Program-made: the position numbers and the translations under genes
NCBI GenBank assembly: GCA_964606085.1
Contig: CAZSFD010000014.1
Location: forward strand, 12,394-76,393
Source of the DNA: CAIQJJ01 sp964606085
GTDB taxonomy: Bacteria > Chloroflexota > Anaerolineae > Anaerolineales > UBA4823
DNA length: 64,000 nt
Direction of reading: 5' to 3'
Shown here: positions 52,798-60,524 of the stretch, piece after piece
How the letters are laid out: the number at the start of each line of letters is the position of its first letter
Numbering within the stretch: position 1 is the stretch's first letter
Notes under the pieces: model-generated
Seen by the model: the letters and a program-made list of their open reading frames with translations, nothing else
Told to the model about the DNA's origin: nothing
Database searches by the model: none

Positions 52798-53832
52798 ATG
52801 TCCCCCTATCGCGTTGGCATCATTGGCTGCGGCCGCCCGTGGAAGGCCGATGGCTCGACCGGTTTTGGCATGTCGCGGGCGCACGCCCGCGGCTACAACC
52901 GCTCACCTGACTGCAAAATCGTCGCTTTGGCCGACATCAAGCTCGAAAACGCCCAGGCTTTCCAGGCTGAGTTGGGCGGCGATACACTTTACACCGATTA
53001 CCGCGAGATGCTTGCCAAAGAGAATCTCGACATCGTCAGCATCTCGGTTTGGACGCGCCTGCACAAAGAGATGGTGCTGGCCGCTGCCGAAGCCGGGGTG
53101 AAGGCCATTCACTGCGAAAAGCCCATCGCGGCCAATTTTGGTGACGCCAAAGCGATGGTGCAGGCGTGCGAAAGCCGCGGCATCCAACTGACGTTCAATC
53201 ACCAGCGCCGTTTCGACAGCGAGTTCCGCAAGGTGCGCGAACTCTACCAATCGGGCGTGATCGGCAAGCTCGAACGCATGGAAGCGCGCTGCCCCGATAT
53301 GTTCGACTGGGGCACGCACTGGTTCGATATGCTCTTCTTCTACAACGACGAAACCCCGGTGGAATGGGTGATCGCCCAGGTGGAGCCGCGCGGCGGGCAT
53401 GATGTCTTCGCCGTCTACATGGAAGAACAGGGCATCAGCCATTTCAAGTATGCCAATGGCGTCCTCGGCACGCTCTACACCGGCCACACCGATCATTGGG
53501 ATGCCTACAACCGGCTGGTTGGCGAGAACGGCACCATCGAACTGAACATGACCCGCAACCCGCAGGTGCGTTACTGGGCCAAAGGCATGACCGACTGGCA
53601 GGATGTTGCCACCGAAAAGGTGGAAGCCGTCGAGCTGGGCGTCCTCGACCTGGTAGATGCCCTCCAGACCGGCCGCGAGCCAGAGCTTTCGGGCGCGCGT
53701 GCCTTGCGCGCCACCGAGATGATCTTTGCCACCTACGAATCCAGCCGCCGCCACGGGCGCGTCGAACTCCCCCTCGACATCGAAGACAACCCGCTCGATG
53801 CGTTGGTCAAGATGGTAGCAAGTGGCAGGTAG
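52798..53832 (+). CDS. Gfo/Idh/MocA family sugar oxidoreductase
   Basis: 344 residues. Rossmann motif VGIIGCGRPWKADGSTGFGMSRAHARGY, active-site block HCEKPIAANFGDAKAMV (EKP lysine at about residue 104) and a C-terminal alpha/beta dimer domain. The family oxidises sugars, inositols or dihydrodiols with NAD(P). The final residues VASGR are encoded by a CTGCTAACTGC-like repeat word, which also supplies the stop codon. The ATG has AGGAG at 8 nt. It lies upstream of GH42, so likely part of sugar catabolism. Confidence 0.9.
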   Translation: MSPYRVGIIGCGRPWKADGSTGFGMSRAHARGYNRSPDCKIVALADIKLENAQAFQAELGGDTLYTDYREMLAKENLDIVSISVWTRLHKEMVLAAAEAGVKAIHCEKPIAANFGDAKAMVQACESRGIQLTFNHQRRFDSEFRKVRELYQSGVIGKLERMEARCPDMFDWGTHWFDMLFFYNDETPVEWVIAQVEPRGGHDVFAVYMEEQGISHFKYANGVLGTLYTGHTDHWDAYNRLVGENGTIELNMTRNPQVRYWAKGMTDWQDVATEKVEAVELGVLDLVDALQTGREPELSGARALRATEMIFATYESSRRHGRVELPLDIEDNPLDALVKMVASGR

Positions 53833-53907
53833 CAGGTCAACCCTGCCCCCCTCCCCCCTGCCTCCTGCTAACTGCCCACTGCTAACTGCTCCCTGCTCCC
53901 CGCTCCC
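53815..53907. repeat. 'CTGCTAACTGCCCACTGCTAACTGC' words between Gfo and GH42 genes
   Basis: Short near-repeats begin inside the last codons of the Gfo gene (GTAGCAAGTGGCAGGTAGC) and end at the ATG of GH42. The first part is complementary to the later TGCCTCCTGCTAACTGCCCAC words, so a foldback is possible. GH42 has no Shine-Dalgarno sequence because of it. Confidence 0.7.
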
Positions 53908-55977
53908 ATGCTCCCTCCCTCCCCCGCTCCCTCCCCCCGTCTCCACTTTGGCGCTGCCTGGTATCCCGAACACTGGTCTGAAGAACGCTGGCCCGAAGAT
54001 GTGCGCCTGATGAAAGAAGCCTTCTTCACGGTTGTGCGTGTCGGCGAGTTCGCCTGGTCAACCTTTGAGCCTGCGCCCGGCCAATTCAACTTCGACTGGC
54101 TCGACCGCGCCATCCAGCTTTGCGCCGCTAACGGCATCGTCACCGTCATCGGTACGCCCACCGCCGCCCCGCCCGCCTGGTTGACCTATGCCACGCCCGA
54201 TAGCCTCGCAGTGGATGAATATGGCCGCCGCGCCCAGCATGGCAACCGCTGTCACTACTGCCCCACCTCGCCCGCGATGATCGCCGCCTCGCAGCGCATC
54301 GTGGCAGCGATGGCGGAGCATTACGCCGGGAACCCCCACGTCATCGGCTGGCAGACCGACAACGAATTTGGCCGCCAGTGCTATTGCGAGCGCTGCCGGG
54401 CGCTGTTTCAGCAATTCCTTCAGCAGCGCTACGAAACGCTCGACAACCTCAACGCCCGCTGGTCTACCGCCTACTGGAGCCAGACCTACTCCGCCTGGGA
54501 GCAAATCCCTATCCCCATGGGCGGCCACAACCCCGGCCTGATGCTCGAATGGAAGCGCTTCGTCTCGAAGTGCAATACCGACTTCCAAAAGGTGCAGGTG
54601 GAAATCCTGCGCCCGCATCTGCCCGAAGGCGTGTGGATTGCGCACAACTTCATGGGCTGGTACGACGGCTTCGACCACTACGAACTGTCGCAAGACCTCG
54701 ACCTGGCCTCGTGGGATGCCTACGTTGGCACCGGCCACCACGATTACACCACCCTGGCGGCCTACCACGACCTGGTGCGTGGCTTCAAACGCAAGAATTT
54801 CTGGATCATGGAGACGCAGCCCGGCACGGTCAACTGGTCGCCGGTGAACAATGCACTGTATAAATGGGAGGCGCGGGCGATGGCCTGGCAGGCCGTGGCG
54901 CACGGCGCGGAGGCCATCTTGTGGTGGCAGTGGCGCTCGGCCCTCGGCGGCCAGGAGCAGCTCCACGGCACGCTGGTAGACCAATCGGGCCAGCCGCGGC
55001 CCTTCTACCAGGAAGCGCAGCAGATTGGCAAGGAATTCGCCGCATTGTCAGACCTGGTGGCGGGCAGCAAGGCCGCCCGTACGCGCGTCGCCATGCTCTA
55101 CTCGTATCCCAGCCGCTGGTCGTTGCAGTTCCAGCGCCATCACAAAGATTTCGATTACAACGCCTACTTCAACAGCTTCTATCGCGCCCTGGTTGCCCGC
55201 AATATCGCCGTAGACATCATCGGCGCAGAAACGCTGAGTGACCCCAACCAGTTGAAGGGCTACAAACTCGTCTATGCCCCGGCGCTGGCTGTGGTGGATG
55301 AAAAGCTGCTCGGCGTCTTGCGCGACTATGTGACCAAAGGCGGCTACCTGGCGTTGACGGCGCGCACCGGCTTGAAAGACGCCTACAACGCCCTGCACCC
55401 CTCGCGCCAGCCGGGCTTGCTCAACGAACTGACCGGCGTCGAAGTGGAAGAATACTTCGCCCTCAACGAACCGGCCCCGGTCAAGGGCAACTGGTTCGAG
55501 GGCGAGAGCCGCATTTGGGCCGAGAGCCTGAAGATCAAACCGCCCAACCGCTCCACATCGGTCATCGCCAAATACCTGCCATCCAATGGCTGGCTCGACG
55601 GGCAGATCGCCATCTGCGTCAACGCCTATGGCATGGGGTTGGTCTATTACATTGCCACCTGGCTCGACGATGCCGCCCAACAAAAACTGATTGACCGTAT
55701 GTTGGCGACGGTTGCGATCAAATACAACACCACCCCGCCTGGCGTCGAACTGCGCGCCCTCACCAACCCCGCTGGCGAAGAAGTGGTCATCGCCGTCAAC
55801 CACACCCCACAGGCGCAAACGGTCACCCTGCCCTGGCCGGCCATCGAACACCTCAGCGGCCTCGAAGTCCCCTTGCAAACCGTTCAGCCCCCCTATGGCG
55901 TCGCCATCCTCACCAAACAGCCCGAACCGCCTCTGCCGCCGCCCGTGGAAGAAACCCCTGCCCTCCCATCCCCATGA
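53908..55977 (+). CDS. Beta-galactosidase, GH42
   Basis: 689 residues. TIM barrel with acid/base Glu153 in IGWQTDNEFG and nucleophile Glu302 in IMETQPG, the GH42 pattern. Cys residues in CHYC and CYCERC match the zinc cluster of GH42 enzymes. A trimerisation domain and beta-sandwich follow; the C-terminal tail is Pro-rich. It hydrolyses beta-galactosides, and a cytoplasmic location is likely as there is no signal. The ATG is the first one after the repeat. The stop overlaps the dehydrogenase start (ATGA). Confidence 0.93.
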   Translation: MLPPSPAPSPRLHFGAAWYPEHWSEERWPEDVRLMKEAFFTVVRVGEFAWSTFEPAPGQFNFDWLDRAIQLCAANGIVTVIGTPTAAPPAWLTYATPDSLAVDEYGRRAQHGNRCHYCPTSPAMIAASQRIVAAMAEHYAGNPHVIGWQTDNEFGRQCYCERCRALFQQFLQQRYETLDNLNARWSTAYWSQTYSAWEQIPIPMGGHNPGLMLEWKRFVSKCNTDFQKVQVEILRPHLPEGVWIAHNFMGWYDGFDHYELSQDLDLASWDAYVGTGHHDYTTLAAYHDLVRGFKRKNFWIMETQPGTVNWSPVNNALYKWEARAMAWQAVAHGAEAILWWQWRSALGGQEQLHGTLVDQSGQPRPFYQEAQQIGKEFAALSDLVAGSKAARTRVAMLYSYPSRWSLQFQRHHKDFDYNAYFNSFYRALVARNIAVDIIGAETLSDPNQLKGYKLVYAPALAVVDEKLLGVLRDYVTKGGYLALTARTGLKDAYNALHPSRQPGLLNELTGVEVEEYFALNEPAPVKGNWFEGESRIWAESLKIKPPNRSTSVIAKYLPSNGWLDGQIAICVNAYGMGLVYYIATWLDDAAQQKLIDRMLATVAIKYNTTPPGVELRALTNPAGEEVVIAVNHTPQAQTVTLPWPAIEHLSGLEVPLQTVQPPYGVAILTKQPEPPLPPPVEETPALPSP

Positions 55978-56948
55978 AATCCATCTATATCCTCGATCCC
56001 AGTGCCTTCGACACCCTCTTCCCTACGCCCGAACGCGAACAACTGGCTGCCCTGGCCGATTTCTACGCCCCGCTGCAATCCCCCGCCATGGTCGCCGCCA
56101 ACCCGGCCATCTTGCACGAGGCCGAAGCGGTGTTTGCCGGCTGGGGCGCACCGCCGTTCGATCAGCGCCTGCTCGCCGCCGCACCCAATCTCAAGGTGGT
56201 TTTCTATGGCGCCGGGTCGGTCAAAGGGCTGGTGACGGAGGCCTTCTGGCAGCGCGGCATCCAGATCACCACCGCCTATGCCGCCAATGCCGTGCCGGTG
56301 GTCGAATACACCCTGGCGCACATTTTGTTTGGCCTGCGTTCGGGCTGGCAGCACGCCCAACTGTACCGCCGCGAACGCCGCTTTGTGCGTGTGCCATCGG
56401 CGGGGGCCTATCGCTCGACGGTGGGCATCATATCGCTGGGGATGATTGGACGCCAACTGGTCGAACGCCTGCGCACGTATGACCTGAACATCCTCGCCTA
56501 CGATCCCTTCGCCGCCCCCCTGCCCGGCGTTTCCCTGGCAACCCTCGAAGAAGTTTTCGCCCACGCCGACGTCGTCACCATCCACACGCCCTGGCTCAAA
56601 GAGACCGAGCGCCTGATCACCGGCAAACTGATCGCCTCGATGAAGCCCTACGCCACGCTGATCAACACCGCTCGCGGCGCCGTCGTCGCTGAAGATGAAA
56701 TGATTGATGTCCTGCACAACCGCCCCGACCTCGTTGCCGTCCTCGACGTAACCCATCCCGAACCGCCCGAACCCGGCTCCCCGCTCTATTCCCTGTCCAA
56801 CGTCATCCTCACCCCGCACATCGCCGGGGCGATGGGCAGCGAAGGCCGCCGCCTGGCCCAACTGATCATCGCCGAAGTCCAGCGCTATCAGGCCGGTGAA
56901 CCCCTGCAATACGCCCTGACGCCTGAGCGTGTCAAAATCATGGCGTAA
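55974..56948 (+). CDS. D-isomer specific 2-hydroxyacid dehydrogenase family protein
   Basis: 324 residues. NAD-binding motif VGIISLGMIGRQLVERL, the Arg block INTARGAVVAEDEMIDVL and ILTPHIAGAMGSEGRRLAQL with catalytic His. It reduces 2-keto acids or oxidises D-2-hydroxy acids, in this cluster perhaps a sugar acid or uronate product. It is translationally coupled to GH42 by the ATGA overlap and followed by GH88. Confidence 0.9.
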   Translation: MKSIYILDPSAFDTLFPTPEREQLAALADFYAPLQSPAMVAANPAILHEAEAVFAGWGAPPFDQRLLAAAPNLKVVFYGAGSVKGLVTEAFWQRGIQITTAYAANAVPVVEYTLAHILFGLRSGWQHAQLYRRERRFVRVPSAGAYRSTVGIISLGMIGRQLVERLRTYDLNILAYDPFAAPLPGVSLATLEEVFAHADVVTIHTPWLKETERLITGKLIASMKPYATLINTARGAVVAEDEMIDVLHNRPDLVAVLDVTHPEPPEPGSPLYSLSNVILTPHIAGAMGSEGRRLAQLIIAEVQRYQAGEPLQYALTPERVKIMA

Positions 56949-56984
56949 ACCTGACAAGGTGACTTGGTGGCAATGAGTCCCTCC

Positions 56985-57032
56985 CCCCTGCACCCTCTCA
57001 CCTTTTCACCCTCTCTCCCTCTCCCCTTCCTC
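56985..57032. repeat. Pyrimidine-rich 'ACCCTCTCACC' words before GH88
   Basis: The leader of the GH88 gene is built from CCCTCTC/ACCTTTTCACC-type words and has no ribosome-binding site. The vocabulary resembles the obg leader repeat. Confidence 0.55.
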
Positions 57033-58094
57033 ATGTCCCCCCTCCCCACCCCCTTCCCCTTCGCCGAAACCCAACTCCACCGCCTGATCATCACCCACCC
57101 CGACCGCTTCCCCATGTACACCACCCACGGCAAATGGGATTTCAGCGGCGAGACGTGGACGAACTGGTGTGAAGGCTTTTTAGGCGGCCAACTATGGCTG
57201 ATCTACCAGCACAACCGCGACCCGTGGTGGCGCACCCAGGCCGAGCATTACTCCCGCCTGCTCGAACACCGCAAAACCGACCGCAACGTGCATGACCTGG
57301 GCTTCCTGTTCTGGTCTACCTGGAAGCGCTGGTACGACCTCGATGGTGACCCGTCCATCAACCAGGTGATCATCGAAGCCGGGCGTACCCTCGCCCTGCG
57401 CTTCAACGAAAAGGGCCGCTACCTGCGCTCCTTCCTGGCTGCCGACAGCCTGTTCATTGACATTATGATGAACGTCGGCATCATCTTCTATGTTGCCCAG
57501 CAGACCGGCGACGAGCGCCTGCACAACGTGGCCTGGCAGCACTGCCTGACCACCCGTAAGTACCTGGTGCGTGGCGACGGCAGCACCTCGCACGAGGGCA
57601 TCTTCGACCTCGAAAGCGGCCAATTCCTGCGCCAAACCACCCAGCAAGGCTGGCGTGACGATTCGTCGTGGGCGCGCGGGCTGGCCTGGGCCTTGTATGG
57701 CTTTGGTACGGTCTATTCGTTTACACAGGATATACGTTTTTTGCACACCGCCCAGGCCTGCGCCAATTTCTACATCGAGCGTACCCCCGCCCACGGCGTG
57801 CCGCCCAACGATTGGGACGACCCCGCCCCCGCCGTTCCCTACGAAAGCTCCGCTGCCGCTATCGCCGCCAGCGGGCTGCTCAATTTGGCCGATCTCAGCG
57901 GCCAGGCCACTTATCGTGATTACGCCCTGAATATCCTCGCCACCCTCAACACGCCCGAATTTCTCGCCCACCAAACCCCCGGCTGGGAGGGCCTGCTCAA
58001 GCATGGCATCTACCACTCGGCCAAAGGCCTGGGCGTGGATGAAAGCGTGATGTGGGGAGATTATTTTTTCCTTGAGGCAATGAGTAAGGTGTAA
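57033..58094 (+). CDS. GH88 family unsaturated glucuronyl hydrolase-like protein
   Basis: 353 residues from MSPLPTPFPFAETQLHR. An (alpha/alpha)6 barrel: KWDFSGETWTNWCEGFLGGQLW, RNVHDLGFLFWSTW (catalytic Asp of NVHDLGF), FLAADSLFIDIMMNVGI, DDSSWARGLAWALYGFGTVY and ESSAAAIAASGLLNLA. Such enzymes open the unsaturated uronyl residue left by polysaccharide lyases. There is no signal peptide. Earlier starts at 56964 (TTG) and 56973 (ATG) only translate the pyrimidine repeat. It closes the GH42-dehydrogenase run. Confidence 0.87.
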   Translation: MSPLPTPFPFAETQLHRLIITHPDRFPMYTTHGKWDFSGETWTNWCEGFLGGQLWLIYQHNRDPWWRTQAEHYSRLLEHRKTDRNVHDLGFLFWSTWKRWYDLDGDPSINQVIIEAGRTLALRFNEKGRYLRSFLAADSLFIDIMMNVGIIFYVAQQTGDERLHNVAWQHCLTTRKYLVRGDGSTSHEGIFDLESGQFLRQTTQQGWRDDSSWARGLAWALYGFGTVYSFTQDIRFLHTAQACANFYIERTPAHGVPPNDWDDPAPAVPYESSAAAIAASGLLNLADLSGQATYRDYALNILATLNTPEFLAHQTPGWEGLLKHGIYHSAKGLGVDESVMWGDYFFLEAMSKV

Positions 58095-58122
58095 CCAGGT
58101 TAAATTATTTTGTGTATGGACG

Positions 58123-58152
58123 AAAAAAGGCATCTGATGTGACAGATGCCTC
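58123..58152 (-). terminator. Rho-independent terminator of the URO-D-like gene
   Basis: On minus: hairpin AGGCATCTG (58144-58152 paired with 58129-58137), 6-nt loop, then T6. Positioned 36 nt after the URO-D-like stop. It also lies after the GH88 stop on plus, but the T-run favours minus. Confidence 0.85.
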
Positions 58153-58187
58153 GGTTTCTACGGTCTCTTGACGCCGCTCTCAACGCG

Positions 58188-59216
58188 TTAGCGGCAGATT
58201 TTCGCCAGGCGTTCGGCCAGTTCGAGCGCCTGGCTTTTGCTTTCGGCGCTCAGGTCGAAGACGACGCGGGCGGTGGGGGGCAGTTGGGCCGCCCATTCTT
58301 CGAGGTTTTCAGCGCTGGGATTCCAGCCGTAGTGCCACTGCGGGGCGAAATCGGCGAAGAAGGGGTAAGCCTGGCGCAGCACGTCTTCGGGCTGGTTGAT
58401 GTTGAGCAGGCGCAGGCCGGGGATTTTGGTGAAGTTATCCCATTGGTGACGGTTGTTGGCGCACGAGTGCATGCCCAGGCCACCATAACGCGCCGAAAGC
58501 TCTTCCAATTCGGGCAAAAAGAACTGCACGAACATGCGCTTGCTGACCGCGCCGATCTCATCTACCGACATCGTCACGCCTTGCGGCAGGTAGTATTCGG
58601 GATAATGGGCGATGAATTCGCGCCCGTAACGGCGGAACCACTCGTCCAGGAAGGCGAATTGAAGCTGCTTGACCTTGCTGGAGAGTTCCATCACCGCTTC
58701 GGGCGTTTCGACCAGGGCGGGATAGAAGCTCTCTTTTTCCCAGATCAGCGCCGCCACGTCCATCGGGCTTTGCAGGTCTACCATGCGGAAGATCGCCTCC
58801 GGCCCGGCGCGGCGCTGGAGTTCATCAGCCATCGCGAAGGCCAGGGCCAACGGCCGGGCGTCCAGCGATGGCACGGGCAGCTTCTCGGCTTCGGCGGCGC
58901 TGCGCACCAGCGGCAGGGCAAAGGGCATGTCGTCGGCGGGGCGGTGAACCTGGCAGCCGAAGGCTTCGGCGAATAACTCGGTGCCGGTGATCATATCGAG
59001 GCAGGGGATGGTGTCATCGTCGAGCCAGGCCATACGCTCGAGGTGATAGCGGTAGTTCTGCCAAATCCATTCGATGCGCTGCTGTTTCACTTCGGGGTTG
59101 GGCCAGGGTTTGGCGGGCAGTTCGGGGGCGTAGCGGATGATGAAGACGTGCGTTTTGGGCTGGCTGCGGTCGTAAAAGTTCAGCCAATGTTGTTTGCGTT
59201 GTTCAATGGGGTTCAT
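58188..59216 (-). CDS. Uroporphyrinogen-decarboxylase-fold protein (methyltransferase-like)
   Basis: 342 residues. The URO-D fold is visible with MHSCANNRHQWDNFTKIPGLRLLNINQPED; the H-x-C of HSC matches the zinc site of cobalamin-dependent methyltransferases of the MtaA/CmuA type, rather than haem-synthesis HemE. No corrinoid protein is in the window. It lies 7 nt after HypB on the same strand, so the two are likely one transcript. Function open: either a methyl transfer or another metal-dependent reaction. Confidence 0.78.
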   Translation of the reverse strand: MNPIEQRKQHWLNFYDRSQPKTHVFIIRYAPELPAKPWPNPEVKQQRIEWIWQNYRYHLERMAWLDDDTIPCLDMITGTELFAEAFGCQVHRPADDMPFALPLVRSAAEAEKLPVPSLDARPLALAFAMADELQRRAGPEAIFRMVDLQSPMDVAALIWEKESFYPALVETPEAVMELSSKVKQLQFAFLDEWFRRYGREFIAHYPEYYLPQGVTMSVDEIGAVSKRMFVQFFLPELEELSARYGGLGMHSCANNRHQWDNFTKIPGLRLLNINQPEDVLRQAYPFFADFAPQWHYGWNPSAENLEEWAAQLPPTARVVFDLSAESKSQALELAERLAKICR

Positions 59217-59223
59217 GGGTTTT

Positions 59224-59883
59224 CTACGCTTTCAGGTTTTGGCCGCTCAACCAATTCAACCAGTCATCCAGGCCCTCACCGGTGCGGCAGGAGAGCGGGA
59301 AGGTGCGCACGCCGGGGTTGAGCGCCTCGACGCCCTGACGGAAGTAGTCCATGCGGAAGGGGACGTAGGGCAGCAGATCAATTTTGTTGATCACCAGGGC
59401 ATCTACGCCGCGGTACGTGCCGGGATATTTGTAGGGCTTGTCGTCGCCTTCGGGGATGGAGGCCACCAGCACGGTCTGGTGCGTGCCGAGGGCGAAGCTG
59501 GCCGGGCAGACCAGGTTGCCCACGTTTTCGACGATCAGCAGGTCGAGTTCGGCCAGGTTGAGCTGCGGCAGCGCCTGGCTGACCATCACGGCATCCAGGT
59601 GACACTCGCCGCCGGTGTTGATCTGGATGGCCTGGGTTGCGCCAGCGGCGGCGGCGCGGTCGGCATCTATGCTGGTGGCGATGTCGCCATCAATCACGCC
59701 GATGCGCAATTGGCCTGCCAGGCGGGCGACGGTCTGCTCGATCAGCGATGTTTTGCCCGCGCCGGGCGAGGCCAGGATGTTGATGGCGAAAACGGCGGCG
59801 GCATCGAGCGCGGCGCGGTTTTCGGCGGCCAGGCGGTCGTTGGCCGAGAGAATTTTTTCGACGATAGGAATGCGAGCGGTCAT
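59224..59883 (-). CDS. hypB: HypB-like GTPase (nickel/metal chaperone)
   Basis: 219 residues. P-loop NILASPGAGKTSLIEQTV, IGVIDGDIATSIDADR, GGECHLDAVMV, DLLIVENVGNLVCPA and VINKIDLLPYVPF are typical HypB blocks, including the ENVGNLVCP motif. HypB loads nickel into [NiFe] hydrogenase with HypA. No hypA, hypCDEF or hydrogenase gene is in the window, so its client here may be elsewhere or different. It is 24 nt after TrmO and 7 nt before the URO-D-like gene. Confidence 0.92.
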   Translation of the reverse strand: MTARIPIVEKILSANDRLAAENRAALDAAAVFAINILASPGAGKTSLIEQTVARLAGQLRIGVIDGDIATSIDADRAAAAGATQAIQINTGGECHLDAVMVSQALPQLNLAELDLLIVENVGNLVCPASFALGTHQTVLVASIPEGDDKPYKYPGTYRGVDALVINKIDLLPYVPFRMDYFRQGVEALNPGVRTFPLSCRTGEGLDDWLNWLSGQNLKA

Positions 59884-59906
59884 AGCTGGGAAGATGTGTT
59901 TGAATG

Positions 59907-60335
59907 TTAATGGGTTGGGGAGGCGGTTATTGTACTCGTTTTTGGCATAGGGGGATGCAAACGTGGGCGATGTTCTGGAATGCCGTCTTCGGCGTTGATC
60001 CAGGGCTGGGTGACGATGCCGTTGGCTTCGTCCACGTCGAGGATGAACATGGTGGTCAGGGCAATGGGGTTGGGGCGGTAGGGCGCACGGCAGGCGAAGA
60101 CGCCCCCGGTTACCTCGGGGGCGTAGGGCAGTTCGGCGGTGGTGCGGGCGCGGTCGGCGGCATTATCGTGCAGGTTGGCCCACCAGAAGATCAGGGCGTG
60201 GCTGAACTGGCGCAGTTCTTTGAGCGCCGGGCGGTAGGGCGGCAAAATTTCGAGGGTGAAGCTGCCTTCCTGGGTGCGCACGTAGCCGATGGGGTGCAGT
60301 TGGTAGGTGGGCTGGTGGCCGTTGTTGGGGGTCAT
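59907..60335 (-). CDS. TrmO/TsaA-like tRNA methyltransferase
   Basis: 142 residues from MTPNNGHQPTYQLHPIGYVRT. TsaA/TrmO fold: GSFTLEILPPYRPALKELRQFSHALIFWW and the substrate motif FACRAPYRPNPIALTTMFILDV, which matches R-x-P-x-RPNPIG-type. TrmO methylates t6A37 of tRNA. The ATG has AAAGGAG at 6 nt. The C-terminal ~25 residues (PRLHPPMPKTSTITASPTH) do not match the usual DGTPVLDIKPY tail, while the +1 frame reads NIAHVCIPLCQKRVQ, so a frameshift near the end is possible. Confidence 0.82.
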   Translation of the reverse strand: MTPNNGHQPTYQLHPIGYVRTQEGSFTLEILPPYRPALKELRQFSHALIFWWANLHDNAADRARTTAELPYAPEVTGGVFACRAPYRPNPIALTTMFILDVDEANGIVTQPWINAEDGIPEHRPRLHPPMPKTSTITASPTH

Positions 60336-60469
60336 GGGGTACTCCTTTGAATGGGGGTTGGATTTACGCCCCGAAGGATACCTGTTTTGGCCTGGCCTGT
60401 CCTGACGCGGATTGCGCATTTGGCGGCCTGTTTGCCCCCTGAATAGGCCATGTTTGACGTTGGTTGCGT

Positions 60470-60507
60470 CCCGTTGTAAGGCGAAATTCATTTCGCCTTA
60501 CAACGGG
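60470..60507. repeat. Perfect 17-bp palindrome between trmO-like and helicase genes
   Basis: Arms 60470-60486 and 60491-60507 are exact complements (CCCGTTGTAAGGCGAAA), loop TTCA. The same family as the imperfect copy at 22865-22890. There is no T-run. It follows the helicase stop on minus by 17 nt and could protect or stop the helicase message. Confidence 0.85.
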
Positions 60508-60524
60508 ATACCCATTCTTATATT

